Below are positions 41,351-52,845 of a DNA stretch of 64,000 nt, piece after piece. The position numbers were made by a program, and so were the translations under genes. Position 1 is the stretch's first letter. Each line of letters opens with the position of its first letter. Below the pieces are notes generated by a model that saw only the letters and a list, made by a program, of their open reading frames with translations, made no database searches and had not been told where the DNA came from. The DNA lies in contig JACDTU010000009.1 in assembly GCA_022376465.1 (NCBI GenBank), positions 310,001-374,000 on the forward strand, read 5' to 3'. Origin of the DNA: Cubamyces lactineus (Eukaryota > Basidiomycota > Agaricomycetes > Polyporales > Polyporaceae).

Positions 41351-41362
41351 TTTTTCCTGATG
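41351..41362 (-). repeat. Plavaka element right terminal inverted repeat
   Basis: TTTTTCCTGATG, the exact reverse complement of the left terminus, followed by TT (41363-41364) and then HET coding sequence. The 41206-41350 interval inside it is non-coding and contains GTAGC-type subterminal repeats. Confidence 0.82.
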
Positions 41363-41364
41363 TT

Positions 41365-42780
41365 TCGCGGCTCCCGAAGACCATCGTCGACGCAGTACAG
41401 ATCACATACGCACTCGGGATCCGGTACCTGTGGGTGGACAGTCTGTGTATCATACAAGACTCACGTGAGGACCAGAACAAGGAGCTGGCGAGGATGCGGA
41501 ATGTCTATCGTCAGGCCTTCCTCGTGATTGATGCAGCGAGTGCGATCAACGCCTCCCAGGGTTTCTTGTACGACTCAGGTCGGCTGCAGATGGACGCTTC
41601 GACCTGGTTACCCTTTGATTGGTCTCGACGTCACAAAGGAAACCCGCGGCGCTTCACGGAGCTCCTTGACATTGCGCCCAAAGCCGACTTGACTAGCCGC
41701 AACCCCGGTGAACCACTCCAGGCGCTCGTCATCCAATCCCGTGGTCATACAGGGGAGCGGGCATGGTGTCTGCAGGAGACACTGATGTCAGGGCGTCGGC
41801 TTCGCTTTGCAGAGACCCTCCAGTTCCGATGCCGGCAGTCTTTGCAGCGCCGAGCCGGAAACGCTTTTAACCATAAGTTCTACGGGGCTACAACCACGCC
41901 TGACATCGTCTTCCGCCCTCAGGCTGCCACACTCCTCTCACCCTACTCAGCAGACTGGATCACCGTTCACGCCGTGTGGTCCGAGGTCGTGGAGGATTAC
42001 ACATTACGCTCCCTCTCAAAACCGGAGGATACACTTGTCGCGTGCGCCGGGGTTGCCGAAGCGTTCGGGCGGGCACTTGGCTCCCAGTCCGAGTACCTGG
42101 CAGGCCTGTGGCGCGACAGCCTCATCTTCGACCTCCCCTGGACTGTAACGAGCCCATTCCGGGGGATCCGTGACTGCAGAGATACCCTTGCGCCGTCGTG
42201 GTCATGGGCGGCCACATGCCATCCTGTCAGCTCCATGCCTTGGCTGATGTATCGCAACAATCCTGCAGCACCCTTGCACGGTTGGGAGGAGCTGGGAGAG
42301 GTAGTCGAGTGCGCTGTCATGCTGGAGAACCGCGCGCTGCCTTTCGGGAGAGTCACGGACGGCCGTCTCATCCTTCGTGTGACACTACTGGGCCCCTACA
42401 AAGCGGAGGTTCTGCATTCCCAGCTGCATGACTACCTTCTCTTGGATGAAGGCTACGATCCCGATAACCCGCAGTGTGCGCAGCAAAATCTGTGGCTCAC
42501 ACCCCTCCTCTATGTATCCTTCAGTGGGCACACGAGCTGGGTCGTTCATTGTCTTGTGCTCTACTTGGAAGCAGTTCAGCCGAACGTGCAACCCGTTGCT
42601 GCTAGCTCCCCACTAGAGGATCGATGCCTTGAAGGGGTGTATCGAAGGGTTGGAGGCTGCACGTTTGACTCCCGCGAGTCTGAAGGTAGGGAGATGCTCG
42701 GCCAGCTTCAGGTAATCTCGCTGCGGACTAAAGTCGATGGACGATGGACGTTCCCTCGCAAAGACATCGAGCTTATATAA
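41365..42780 (+). pseudogene. HET-domain protein, 3' half
   Basis: Resumes in frame directly after the TT duplication with SRLPKTIVDAVQ, then the HET motifs LGIRYLWVDSLCIIQDSRED and RAWCLQETLMSGRRLRF, and runs 472 codons to TAA at 42780. It has no internal stop. It aligns along its length with the neighbouring paralogue at 43390-45696, including APSWSWAAT, GEVVECAV, LPFGRVT and a terminal VDGRWTFPRKDIELI. Joined conceptually to 3964-4292 the frame is continuous, so disruption is due to the transposon and not to point decay. An ATG at 41302 lies in transposon sequence and is not a real start. Confidence 0.83.
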
Positions 42781-43389
42781 TTACGTACTGAGTTCGTGAT
42801 TATCGCTACCAGCATACCGTCAGACTTGCCAGTCAGTGGTGAGTATTGCACTTGCTATGTCGCTGCGAACGGCCTATCGGACAGACCCCAACTAGTCTGC
42901 CAGTGGCCAGTGTGTCCGGTTGATCATGCACATGTCCCATCATGTACGTACTACCGGGTGGCTGCAAGTCTCCAGCTAGAAAACCAGTGCGACCACTGTG
43001 CAACCTGGCACTGTCATCTTGCAACGTTTCTGCTTCGAGTACTAGTCTGCATGATTCAGCATTACAAGGCTTTATATAGCCTATCACACGATATGCTATG
43101 TTCTCGTGGTGCACTTGCTATTTGATCAAAAGGGCGGACAAGGCCCACTGATGTTTGTTCTGGGAGATCCGCATACTTATACATACATAGTACCGTATTC
43201 CAGAGGCCCGGACATTCGCACCGTCTAGCCTCCCCGGATCGTTCGTTGCTCTCTGGTTTTCACACACTCTACGTGACAATTCGGTAACGGCTTCTCACTC
43301 AAGTTCTCAAACTCGAGCCCCTATATATTGATATTGTTGTCTTTGACTCTCAAGCCAGAGTCATCGTAGCCTATAGAGCGATCTTCCGG
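42781..43389. other. Intergenic between the two HET genes
   Basis: About 600 bp, AT-richer than its surroundings and without a supported gene. It presumably holds the promoter of the second HET gene; a TATATATTG stretch is at about 43322-43330. Confidence 0.4.
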
Positions 43390-45696
43390 GTGCCACCACA
43401 CTCAATAGCTCAATATACACTCTGTACGGGAAATGTCCGACACTCCCAGTCAACGCGGGTCTTCCGCCGGACGCCCAATCCACTAACGTACTCGCTCACC
43501 TCACCCCCGACAACCCTCTTCCATGGTCGGATTCCCGGCCAGATGACGTCTGCCCGCTCTGCTGGGACGGAGTCTTTGCCGCAGGATTCGGCTTCCGGCA
43601 CGTACCAATGGTCAAACGAATGGACTGGAGGGGGGGGGGACCAATACTTCATCCTGCAGGACGGCCTACTAATTTGCAAGGACTGGAACTGCATGTGGTA
43701 TCGATGTCTCGAGCGGGACGTTTTTGGTGCTATGTCGGCGTGGTTCGAGGATCGGACCGACAATCGAACGCACATTCCCAATGAAGAATCTGAATCTAAT
43801 GTTTTGGTAATGAGTACTGGTCGACGGACAGCGGACATTCAAGATTTCTACTGGAGCAGGTGCGCGTCTAGATATAATCCATTGCGTGTCCTACGGGTAG
43901 TGCTATGTGGGCTGATGCAACTTAATGCAGACAATCCTGCCGCATCATGGATCACCTACTGGTCTGGCATGCTGCACGTGAACAATTCCGACGTATGGGA
44001 TCTGGAGAAGGCATGGTTTATAAACTGCGTACATCAGCACAAGTCTTGCAGGGATTTTGACGATTGGGCGAGACCTCAGCGATCACTCCCGATACTGCTC
44101 ATTGACTGCTCTGATCCTCACTACCCACGCCTCGTTATGACCGAGGGCTGGGACCCGCACGTGCGATATGCCACACTGAGCTACGTCTGGGGCGGGGAAC
44201 AACCGAACCACACAACCAAGGAGAATATCTCGTCCTATCAGAAGGTCATGCGTGTTTCGCAGCCCCCGAAGACCACCGTCGACGCAATACAGGTCGCGCA
44301 CGCACTCGGGATCCAGTATCTGTGGGTGGACAGTCTGTGTATCATCCAAGACTCGCGGGAGGACAAGCACCGGGAGTTGACAAAGATGCGGAGCGTCTAC
44401 CACCATGCATTCCTGTCGATCGATGGGGTCAGCGCGGCTGGTGCCTCTCAGGGTTTCCTACACTCAGATCGAACACCCGTGCAAGCTTCAATTTGGCTAC
44501 CGTTCAGCTCGTCTCGACGTCATCAAGGAAAGGCGAGGCAATTCACGGAGCTCCTTGGTGCTGATTCTGAAGCCGACTTCATTGAGCGCAGCTCTGGTTC
44601 AACAGCGACTGTCGTCAAAGAGGCCCACGGCGAGACTGGAGATCGGGCATGGTGCTTGTAGGAGACGCTGATGTCAGGACGCAGCCTTCGCTTTGCAGGG
44701 ACAATCAAGTTCCGGTGCCGGTACCTGCCTCAACAATCGTCTGTACTCGTACCAACGCACGCCCATTTCAACATGCACTACGCGACCACAACCATTCCTG
44801 ACACCGTCTTCTACCCCACCACTGGCCCTCTTTACCGGGCTCCGGCGATTGGTACAACATACACGCCGCTTGGGCTGAGATCGTGTTCGACTATGCGATG
44901 CACTCTCACATACCCAGAAGACACATTTGTCGCATGTGCAGGAGTTGCTGAAGCGTTTGGACGTGTACTAGGCTCCCACACCAAGTACCTAGCTGGCCTG
45001 TGGCGCGACAGTCTCATCTTCGACCTCCTGTGGTGCACAATTACCACCAATCCACTAGTCCGCCAAGGCTGCGGTGATGCCAATGCGCCGTCGTGGTCAT
45101 GGGCGGCTTCGCGGTACCTTGTATGTTTCCGGCCCTACATATCATATCGCAATGACGGTGTTGCGGTGCCATCTCCAGATTGGGAGGAGCTAGGAGAAGT
45201 GGTTGAATGTTCGGTCACAGTAGAAGACCGGATGCTGCCTTTCGGGAGAGTCACAGGCGGCCATCTCATTCTCCGCGCACTCCTACTGGGTCCGTACGAC
45301 GCGGAATGGCTGCTTGCTCAGTGCCAGTATGAGCAGGGTGGTCGCTTGCTCTTTGACGAAGAACTCAAGACCCAACGAGAAGGAGAAATGTCTTCAGACG
45401 AACGTCTGTGGATCGTTCCTCTCCTCTACACGCCCTTCTGGGAGAAGTCATGGTTTGATCCGCGCGAATACTGGTGGATTTATTGTCTCATGATCAAGCC
45501 GCAGACAGGACAGTCGAACGTCACCCGTGCTAGCGCCACGCCAGAAGAGACGGTATATCGAAGGGCCAGGAACTGTGAATTTCACAGGCGCGGAGCCGAA
45601 GACAGGGAGTTCCTCGTTCGGTCCCAGGTGGACGCGCTACGGAACAGAGTTGACGGACGATGGGTCTTCCCTCGCACGGACATCAGGATTGTATGA
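43390..45696 (+). pseudogene. Second HET-domain gene, decayed paralogue
   Basis: Tandem paralogue of the split HET gene. It has the HET core (ATLSYVWGGEQP, LGIQYLWVDSLCIIQDSRED) and ends VDGRWVFPRTDIRIV with TGA at 45694-45696. Three lesions: TAG at 44659-44661 replaces the CAG (Gln) of the sister gene between RAWCL and ETLMSG; the Cys-pair N terminus (DDVCPLCWDGVFAAGF) is in a different frame from NCMWYRCLERDV, with a run of ten G at 43630-43639 between them; and exon 1 has a net 4-nt gain near the splice donor (about 43800-43859) relative to the sister. The intron is probably 43860-43930. Readthrough of a single TAG would not repair the frame changes. Confidence 0.75.
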
Positions 45697-46030
45697 TCAC
45701 TTTGGCGCGAATTTAACTCACAGTAAATGTGGATGTAGACCTGTTCTTGAGAATGCGAATTCGTCTCGACCATAAGTACCATCGCACATGTCCAGATTAG
45801 CGATACCTACAGCAATGTACCACAACACATAATCATTGGGCTCGTATCTGACATGAGAGGAAGTAAAGAGCTCGGGAAAGCGGTGCGTTCAGATAGGAAA
45901 GCAAGTCAGACTAGGCCCACCACGTGCGTATAGCACACTTGTATATACAATCCAATGTCATCAAGCGGGGCCCACGCTCTCTGGCACGAGGAGATTTTGC
46001 ACCAGTAGCGCAACAGTGTCAAGGACAGGA
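45697..46030. other. Intergenic, convergent 3' ends
   Basis: About 330 bp between the plus-strand HET paralogue and the minus-strand NTF2-like gene. No gene is seen. Confidence 0.5.
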
Positions 46031-49000
46031 TCAAGGTGGCAGCCGTCTTAGCAGTACCTGGTGCGCGACAGCGACGAGGGGCCACACCCCCGGCGTCGAG
46101 CTGTGAAACAAACCAAGACAATTAGGTCAGTATGTACTATTGCATTCCGCGTACGACTTGCACAGCGGCAATGTAGAACAAGGTTCTCACCGGTCCTCTT
46201 CATCCCACTCGCGCGGACGGAGTAGAAATCGTTGCTCGTAGATGCACATACGCCCTCGCCGGGCGCCAGAGGCCGTGTCGGCACGCGATGCAGGCCTGTC
46301 GGTCGCCTTACCCTTGCCCTTGTCCCTTGTCCTCTTCTCTCTTTCCATGTCCCTGTGCCCATCCTTTTCCATACGACTTCGTTTCGCCTTGCGCTTCGCG
46401 AGAGTCGCGACGGCGTAACAGATGAGGAGGACGTCCCCCGCCTCGGGCGCGTGCACCAGGTCCCACTCGACAGTGAGCTTCGCCGAGCCCGAGTCTGGAT
46501 CCGAGTCCGAGTTGGAATCCGAGACCTCGTTCCCCACGTCAAGTGGTGGCAGGTCCAGCAGCGCTGCGATGATGTCCACACGACCCTGGCGGTGAATCGT
46601 AGGTGGGTACGGACTCGGGTGGGATCGGGACCCAGACTCTGCGGGAGTGTCGGACGCGTCGACGTCGATCGGATTGGACGGTGCACACCCAAGTGCTGCA
46701 GCCGTGAGGGCATCGACCAGGGAGGATGAAGCCGCGGTGTGCGTTCGGGTGCGGGGCGAGGACACCGTCTGCACAGAAAACGTCGCTACGCGGGAGTATG
46801 CGCTCGCCAACGCCGAGCGGTCGCTGTTATACCCAGCGAGGAACCTGTGTATGAAATGAGAGGCGTCAACAGGATGCTCGAGGGCAGGGGGCCAAATTAC
46901 CAGACGCAATGTAGGTCGACGGGTAGAAGAAGGATCATAAATGGGAGGACAGACCGTTCAAGGAATGCGACCGCGCCGCGCTGCATCTCATCTGTATCCA
47001 TAATCGACCCGGGCGTGGCATCAGTGTTGGACGTGGGCGGCGTCCCCGCTGCCGGCTGCTCGCGCAATGCGGCTGAAATGCGCGGACGATCAACAAAGCT
47101 CAAAGCCGATCTGCCCTGGCTTCGACTGTCATCGTAGCCAGCCTCCTCTGTGAGGTCGATGATCTCAACGTCGGGAGATATCTGCTGTCGTGTGGTCGCG
47201 GTCGTAGTCGCTGGCTGGGGTCGATGTCGATGTCGGTCGTAACGCTCGATATTGGTTGCTGGTCCTCGGGACGCGCTGGGAGTGGCTGTCCTCGCGACGT
47301 CGGCGGAGAGAGGGAGAGGCGGCGGGAGAGGCGGGGCCTGGCGGGGTGGAAGCACACGCGTCCATATCGTCTCTCCCGGCGCAGGGCTCACCAGCGTCCT
47401 CGGGACTGGTGGCAGGGGTTGTCTCTGCATGGTTGAAGACGAGGCCTGCGTGTTGTTTGACACTAGCGCCTCTAAAGCCGCAGGAGGAGGTTGGCCTGCG
47501 CCCTGATGATTTGAGGGACACGATTGTCCTTGGGAGCCACGGGGCCCAGCGGGAGCGATGGACGACCCTGCGCCCAGGCCGATCCCCTGTGCCGGTGCGC
47601 TGGGCTGAACCTGAGCGATTGCGTCCTCCGCAGACGGAGGGCGGAGGGTATCGGACATGACTGGGATGTCGCTTCTCCTGCAAGATTTCCCGGTCAGTAT
47701 ACATTACTCCGCCCCGAGTCCGAACATCTATTCAGCATGTGAATGCATACATACCAATCAATAACCATACCATCCTCTCTGTATGCATTCTGTGTCGTCA
47801 GTATTTCTGTAGATACCTGGGACAAGGGCTGATCAACTACTTACCGGATGAAGACGCGGGTCGGCTTCAGTCCCAGCTCACGCAGCTTCTTCGCCTCGCG
47901 CGTCGTCCACTCCCGGCGCGCATTCTGGTACCCAGCCCGACCGGCTTTGCACTCCGGAGGGAGCGGCGCGATGCGCACGCACCCCTCTGTAACGAGGTGC
48001 GGCACGTCCGCGTCGAGGGCGGGAGACGCGCTACATTCTCGCTTGATCGCAGGGGCTTGAGGGGGCGCTGCGTGTGTGCTGGCTGTACGCGATTTCGCGC
48101 CGCTGTCGGCGAGGGATGGGGCGTAATCTCTGTGTTCGCTTGGAAGGCTATCGTGATCGTTGACCGCAGCAGGAAGTGGAGTTGGGTTTGTACTTGCACT
48201 GGCCTCAAAGAGTGTTTGCGAAGACCCTGCGATAGGAGTGAGCCTGCGACGCTTGGCAGGACGCGGGACTTCATCATCAGGTCTTATACTTGCGCCAGCA
48301 GAAGGAGCCGTGGTAGGAGGTCGTTGAAGATCAGACAGCAGTAAAGCAGACGCGGACGCGAGGCTTGTCCGCGCGCGCTCCTGAGCGGACTCTCGCTGGG
48401 TTTGCGGAGGCAACCCCGTGTTTGTGCCGCGCGCACCCACCTGAGGTGCATCAAGTTGAGTGTCTCTAACTCCTGTTTGAGGGGTGGAAGTAGTTGAAGG
48501 GTCAAGGTGAGGAGGAACCTCGCGCGTACGTGCAATAAATTGGCGTCTCGGCAAGGGAGGTTTACTGTGCGGTGGAATTGGTGTTCCCTCGCCGCCTTCA
48601 TATTGGTGACTCCCGGAGCTCGATTGTGGTATGCTGGTATGCGCCGGTAACATTCTGTTCAAATTTCCTTGCGACCAGACAGGTTTGTCTGGGAGGAAGC
48701 TGCGCGCAACGGACGTCGACTGAGCTGCTCGTGTCGGGCGCTCCGCACCGCGCTGTGGCAGGGTAAGGTCAGGGTCGACGGTGCAGAAGAGGTACTATGC
48801 GGATGGAACTCTCTCTCAAACGCACTGGTTCGTTTTCAACAACGAGAGGTGTCCATCCAGGCAGTCCATGTTCGATCCATGAGGCAGCAGTGAGGCTCGG
48901 AGCTAGATGGGGCGCGTCGTGACGGTGAGCACTAATCCTCGGGTCTTCCATCCCTACAGAGTGGGCCACGGCCTCGCGCGACGGCCCCGCTACAGCAACA

Positions 49001-49317
49001 CTGGGTAACGCATCATATTGAGGCCTACCGCGTCCTATAGGAGTACCTCTCCGCCAGGGAGCCCGTCTAGGAATAGGTGGTGCTTGATTCCGAGAGTTGC
49101 TAGACGCTGCGCCGCCCCTACCGCGACCTCTGGCTGGCTGAGGCGCGGAAGCGCGAATGATAGGTGGGCCGGAAACATTCCGCTTGCTCAAGAGTTCATT
49201 GGGTTGTGCATCTTCTGTCTTGATGGGTACGCCAGGAGGTCCGCGACCACGATTTCCGCGACCACGCCCGCGGTAGCCTGAGGACGCTGACGGCGGAAGA
49301 CGCGCATTGAAGGACAT
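46031..49317 (-). CDS. Disordered protein with C-terminal NTF2-like domain
   Basis: Minus-strand gene starting at the ATG near 49317 (MSFNARLPPSASSGYRGRGR), with RG-repeats (RGRGNRGRG, ARGRGRGG) that suggest RNA binding. Long Pro/Ser-rich exons follow (48662-47841, ending KLRELGLKPTRVFIR), then a small exon (NAYREDGMVIDW, about 47782-47748), an exon from about 47690 (SDIPVMSDTLRPPSAEDAIA), and the last exons. The fold clue is AVAFLERFLAGYNSDRSALA then AYSRVATFSVQ, typical of the start of NTF2-like domains, and a final exon WPLVAVAHQVLLRRLPP ending TGA at 46033-46031. NTF2-like domains occur in mRNA exporters such as Mex67; a similar role is possible but not shown. Exon borders are approximate. 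Confidence 0.6.
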
Positions 49318-49555
49318 CGGCGTGTTCGTACGGCCGTACCAGATGAACGAGAGTGGAGCTGTGCCAAGGTTTTGAGCCCTTAGCGTTGTCAGAACTCATA
49401 GAGGACACGGCATAGCTGAGAGCGAGAGGCAAGGGCAGTCTCGTCGAAACCAGCGCGTTCGCAGAGTTACACTGGCGCTCCGAACGAAACGGAAAAGCCT
49501 GAATCGCGACGCGTGCTTGTCGATCGCGTACGCGTCTCTCCTCTCATCCACCACC
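49318..49555. promoter_or_regulatory. Bidirectional promoter, NTF2-like gene and thymidylate kinase
   Basis: 238 bp separate the two divergent ATGs (49317 minus, 49556 plus), so both promoters must share this stretch. No distinct element is identified. Confidence 0.5.
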
Positions 49556-50381
49556 ATGCCAGAACGCAAATCCCGCGGTGCTTTCATCGTCATCGAGGGC
49601 CTCGATAGGTCCGGAAAGAGCACCCAGGTCGACCTGCTCGAGCAGCGTTTCAAGGCCGCCGGGCTTCCTATTAGACTCGTGAAATTCCCCGGTGAGTGAG
49701 TACTGCAGACATCCTCTCCGAGACCGCCGCTCAATAGGTTAACTCGTCCACCTCGCCAGACCGCACCACGCCCATCGGTAAACTCATCGACTCCTACCTT
49801 CGCTCCGAATCCGAGTTGGACGACCACGCCATCCACCTTCTCTTCTCCGCCAACCGCTGGGAGCTTGCGTGAGCCCTCCCGATCGCCATCCGTCCATGCC
49901 CTCGCTTACCCCCTCCCTCCCGCACGATCCCAGACCCTCCATCATCGACTCCCTCAACGCAGGCACAACCGTCATCTGCGACCGCTATGCTTTCTCCGGG
50001 ATCGCCTTCTCTGCCGCGAAGAACAAGCCCGGCATGTCCTATGAGTGGTGCCGCGCCCCCGACGTCTCCCTCCCCGCGCCCGACCTCACCCTCTTCCTCG
50101 ACGTCTCGCCCGAGAAGGCGCGCGAGCGCGGCGGGTACGGCGCCGAGCGCTACGAGAATGCCGAGATGCAGGAGCGCGTCGAGCACGTCTTTGAGCGCAT
50201 CGGCGTTGAGATGGGCGACGGCTCCCGCTGGTTTGCCGTCGACGCTGATCAGGAGAAGGAGGCGGTGGCGGAGGAGCTTTGGAAGCGTATTGAGCCGTTC
50301 GCCAGGGGCACAGACAGGCCGCTGCAGAGGCTTTGGGAGGACCTGGATGAGCGAGTGAGGAACTCGCATCTGTATATCTGA
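49556..50381 (+). CDS. CDC8: Thymidylate (dTMP) kinase
   Basis: Exons 49556-49691, 49760-49868 and 49934-50381 total 693 nt, giving 230 aa, the usual length for the family. The start is the ATG in CACCATGCC; an upstream in-frame TTG was rejected. Motifs: P-loop [11 protein letters not shown] (residues about 14-24); DRTTPIG; the nucleotide-binding [35 protein letters not shown] with the Arg/Gly lid. It phosphorylates dTMP to dTDP with ATP, an essential step for DNA synthesis in the nucleus and cytosol. It is divergent from the NTF2-like gene and convergent with CWC27, whose stop is 131 bp away. Confidence 0.95.
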
Positions 50382-50512
50382 TGGTCGTGAGTGTTGGATC
50401 TACAGCCAACAGTGTGTCATAGGGAAGATAGGTAGCAATGTACAAAATACAGGGATACACATACGAGAGCGGACGGGGGATCTCGAGGATATTGCGACTA
50501 GTAACCTGGATA

Positions 50513-52638
50513 TCATCTGCGGAACCCGCGCCCGCCTGTGATGTCCTTCGCTTTCATCGCCCGTTTGCGCTCCCGTTCCTCCTCCTTCGCGCGCGCACCC
50601 CGTTGCCGAGGGTCAATGACCTCGTACTCCCTCTCCGCCTTCAAGACCTCCTCCTCGTTCCCCTTCGGGAAATGCAGTGCGTGTCCCAAGAAGCCCGTAT
50701 CATTGTCGACCTCCAGGCCCTCCTCCTGCTGCGCCCCCGAAGTCCCCGCACCTTCTGCGCCCTCGCCTGCCTGCTGTCCTTGTTGCTCAGGCGGAGGCGA
50801 ATCCTCAATGGCCGTGCTCTTGAGCTTGTTGCGGAAGCTGTTAAGCGCGGCGAGCACGTCGCCCTCGTCCTTCTTCGCCTTGCCCTTCTTGTGCAACCCG
50901 CGCCCCTTGGCGTACTTGGCCATCTCCTCCTCGAGCAGCGACTTCTTCGGCTTCTTCTTAGCGCGCTCGTCCTCGTCGCTATCCTCACCTCTCCGCGTGA
51001 GCTTGCGAATCTCAGCCTCCATCCTCTCGATCTCGGCTTGCCGCGAATTGCTGGTACGAAGCGCGTAAGCCAAATCAGTGGTAGTGACGGAGAAGTTGAG
51101 AGATTGTATGTACCTCTGAGCGGCCTTTTCGCGCTCGTGCTTTTCACGAATCTTGGTGATGTCGCTCTCGTCTTTCTTCGCCTTCTTCTCAGGCTTTTCT
51201 GACTGCTGCGAGACTTGAACAATACGTCTTAGACAGAACTTGGGACGAAAGGCTTACAGATCGACTCTCCGACTCCTCTGTACGCTCCCGTTTGTGGGGC
51301 CTCTCTGTCTCCTTGTCTTTCGACTTCGGAGCCGGCGGCTCTGGTATTACCGAAGAGATCGTCGCGGGCAGCTCAGGGTTATCCACGACTGCACGAAGCT
51401 GTAAGTTGAGGCCAGCCAGCTGTACGTCAATGCACAGGGACTCACGATCCGGTCGCACAATGGGTTTCTTCTTGAACACCACCGGCTCCTCCTCAGCTTC
51501 CTCCTCACCTCCAAAACTTAGGAGCTTCACGTCCCTGCAAAACTCGTCAGCATATGTTGACACATGTCATTGCATCTACCACAAACTTCTTAGCTCCACG
51601 TCGCCGCTGCTCTTCTTCACGTTCCCGCTGAGCCTGCTCTCGCGCACGTTGCTGGGCGCGCTTCTCCTCGGCGGTGATACGCGGGACGATGTCAGGGAAC
51701 GGGTTGTCAATTATTCGTATCCGTTTGATTTTGGGCGGGCTACATCGTGAGCGAGCGAGTTAGTGAGTGCTCACAGTATTGTGCTGGGGTTACCCACTAG
51801 ACCGGCCGCTCGTTTTCGTCAATCTCTAGCAGAATGACCTAAGACGATGTACGCATTTGGATAGGGTAAGAGAGATGTGCGTACCCATTTCGCCGATCTT
51901 CAGGACATCTTCGAACCGGTAAATACACGCGCTTATGGTATGTAAAGGGGCACGTACTGAAGATGGTGTCTCCTACGACGCGTCCGAAGAGGGTGTGCTT
52001 GCCGTTCAGTTCGTCCGCGCGGTCTGCTACTTGTCAGCAGGGCCAATAGCCAAGGCGTATCGTAGGACACGCACTAAGTGTAATGAAGAACTGCGAGTCG
52101 TTCGAGTTCTTGGTGCCATTGTTCGCCATCCCCACCAAACCTCGATGGACGAACCGGAGGCGAGGGTGTATTTCATCCTCGAACGGCTCTGCCGTACATA
52201 GGTCAAAATGGGCGTACTGCGGCACCGTTTAGCAAGCACTCACCGCCATAGAACGACTCTCCTCCTGCTCCTGTCCCTGTCCTGTCGCCTGTCTGCACCA
52301 AGAAGTCCGGAACGATCCTATGGTCACGCATGAGCACTTCAAGTGCATTGGCTACTGTTCAGCGAGGCGCGCACCGGTGGAAGATTACCCCATCGTAGTA
52401 GCCTGAGCGAGCACTCAGTATTCCATATCCACGTCAAAGGATGAGAGAACTTACCCTCCATCGCGAGAGCAAGGAAGTTCCGACATGTTTTGGGTGTTTC
52501 CTGGCGGTAGCGGTCGCTTGAGCGGCCGTTCGTTCTTGTGTTTCCATGGGTAGTAGTACGCACCTTGGACCACAGCTCAATGTCAACCTCTCCTGCAGTC
52601 GTTTCGACGATGACACGTCCTTTGGTGGGCAACGCCAT
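50513..52638 (-). CDS. CWC27: Spliceosome-associated cyclophilin CWC27
   Basis: Minus strand, ATG at 52638 ([20 protein letters not shown]), TGA at 50515-50513, with many short introns. The N-terminal cyclophilin-type domain is spread over exons: [61 protein letters not shown] then SQFFITL, and [16 protein letters not shown]. After it comes the CWC27-type tail: a basic linker ([20 protein letters not shown]), [20 protein letters not shown], an Asp/Glu/Lys-rich coiled coil, and a C terminus rich in Lys/Arg ([20 protein letters not shown]). CWC27 joins the activated spliceosome in the nucleus; its isomerase site is often degenerate. It is divergent from the gene at 52846. Confidence 0.9.
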
Positions 52639-52845
52639 GGCTGTCCAAGCTAGAGGTATCAGGATATGGTGGCAGGTGAGTGAGAGGTACAGTATGACGC
52701 GCGCTTGTCCCGCACTTGAGTTCGCGCGCCGCCACCGTCATTACAGTAAGCTCAAGCTTCGCCCGCTACTCAAGTACTCTCACTGTTACATGTACTAGAG
52801 CAACAACGTTCAGTTAGCCCCGCTCTCTCCCATCTACGCGCGATC
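52639..52845. promoter_or_regulatory. Bidirectional promoter, CWC27 and the 284-aa gene
   Basis: 207 bp between divergent ATGs (52638 minus, 52846 plus). No specific motif is claimed. Confidence 0.5.

Larger units (their letters stand above)
4293..41362. mobile_element. Plavaka (CACTA-like) DNA transposon inserted in a HET gene, itself split by a 30.7-kb element
   Basis: The left end is CATCAGGAAAAA (4293-4304) and the right end is its exact reverse complement (41351-41362). The HET codons flanking it join as GTT (4290-4292) and TCG (41365-41367), with TT duplicated at 4291-4292 and 41363-41364. A 2-bp duplication and short inverted repeats agree with the CMC/CACTA group. GTAGCC-like hexamers recur inside both ends (about 4330-4460 and 41240-41315). 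Without the nested 30,708 bp and its 9-bp duplication, the element is about 6.35 kb and holds two divergent genes, a DUF6532-type gene and the Plavaka transposase. Confidence 0.85.

Noticed and set aside
41302..41364. ATG at 41302 as the start of a separate HET protein
   Set aside because: The 41302-41362 stretch is Plavaka end sequence including its terminal repeat; the HET frame begins after the TT duplication.
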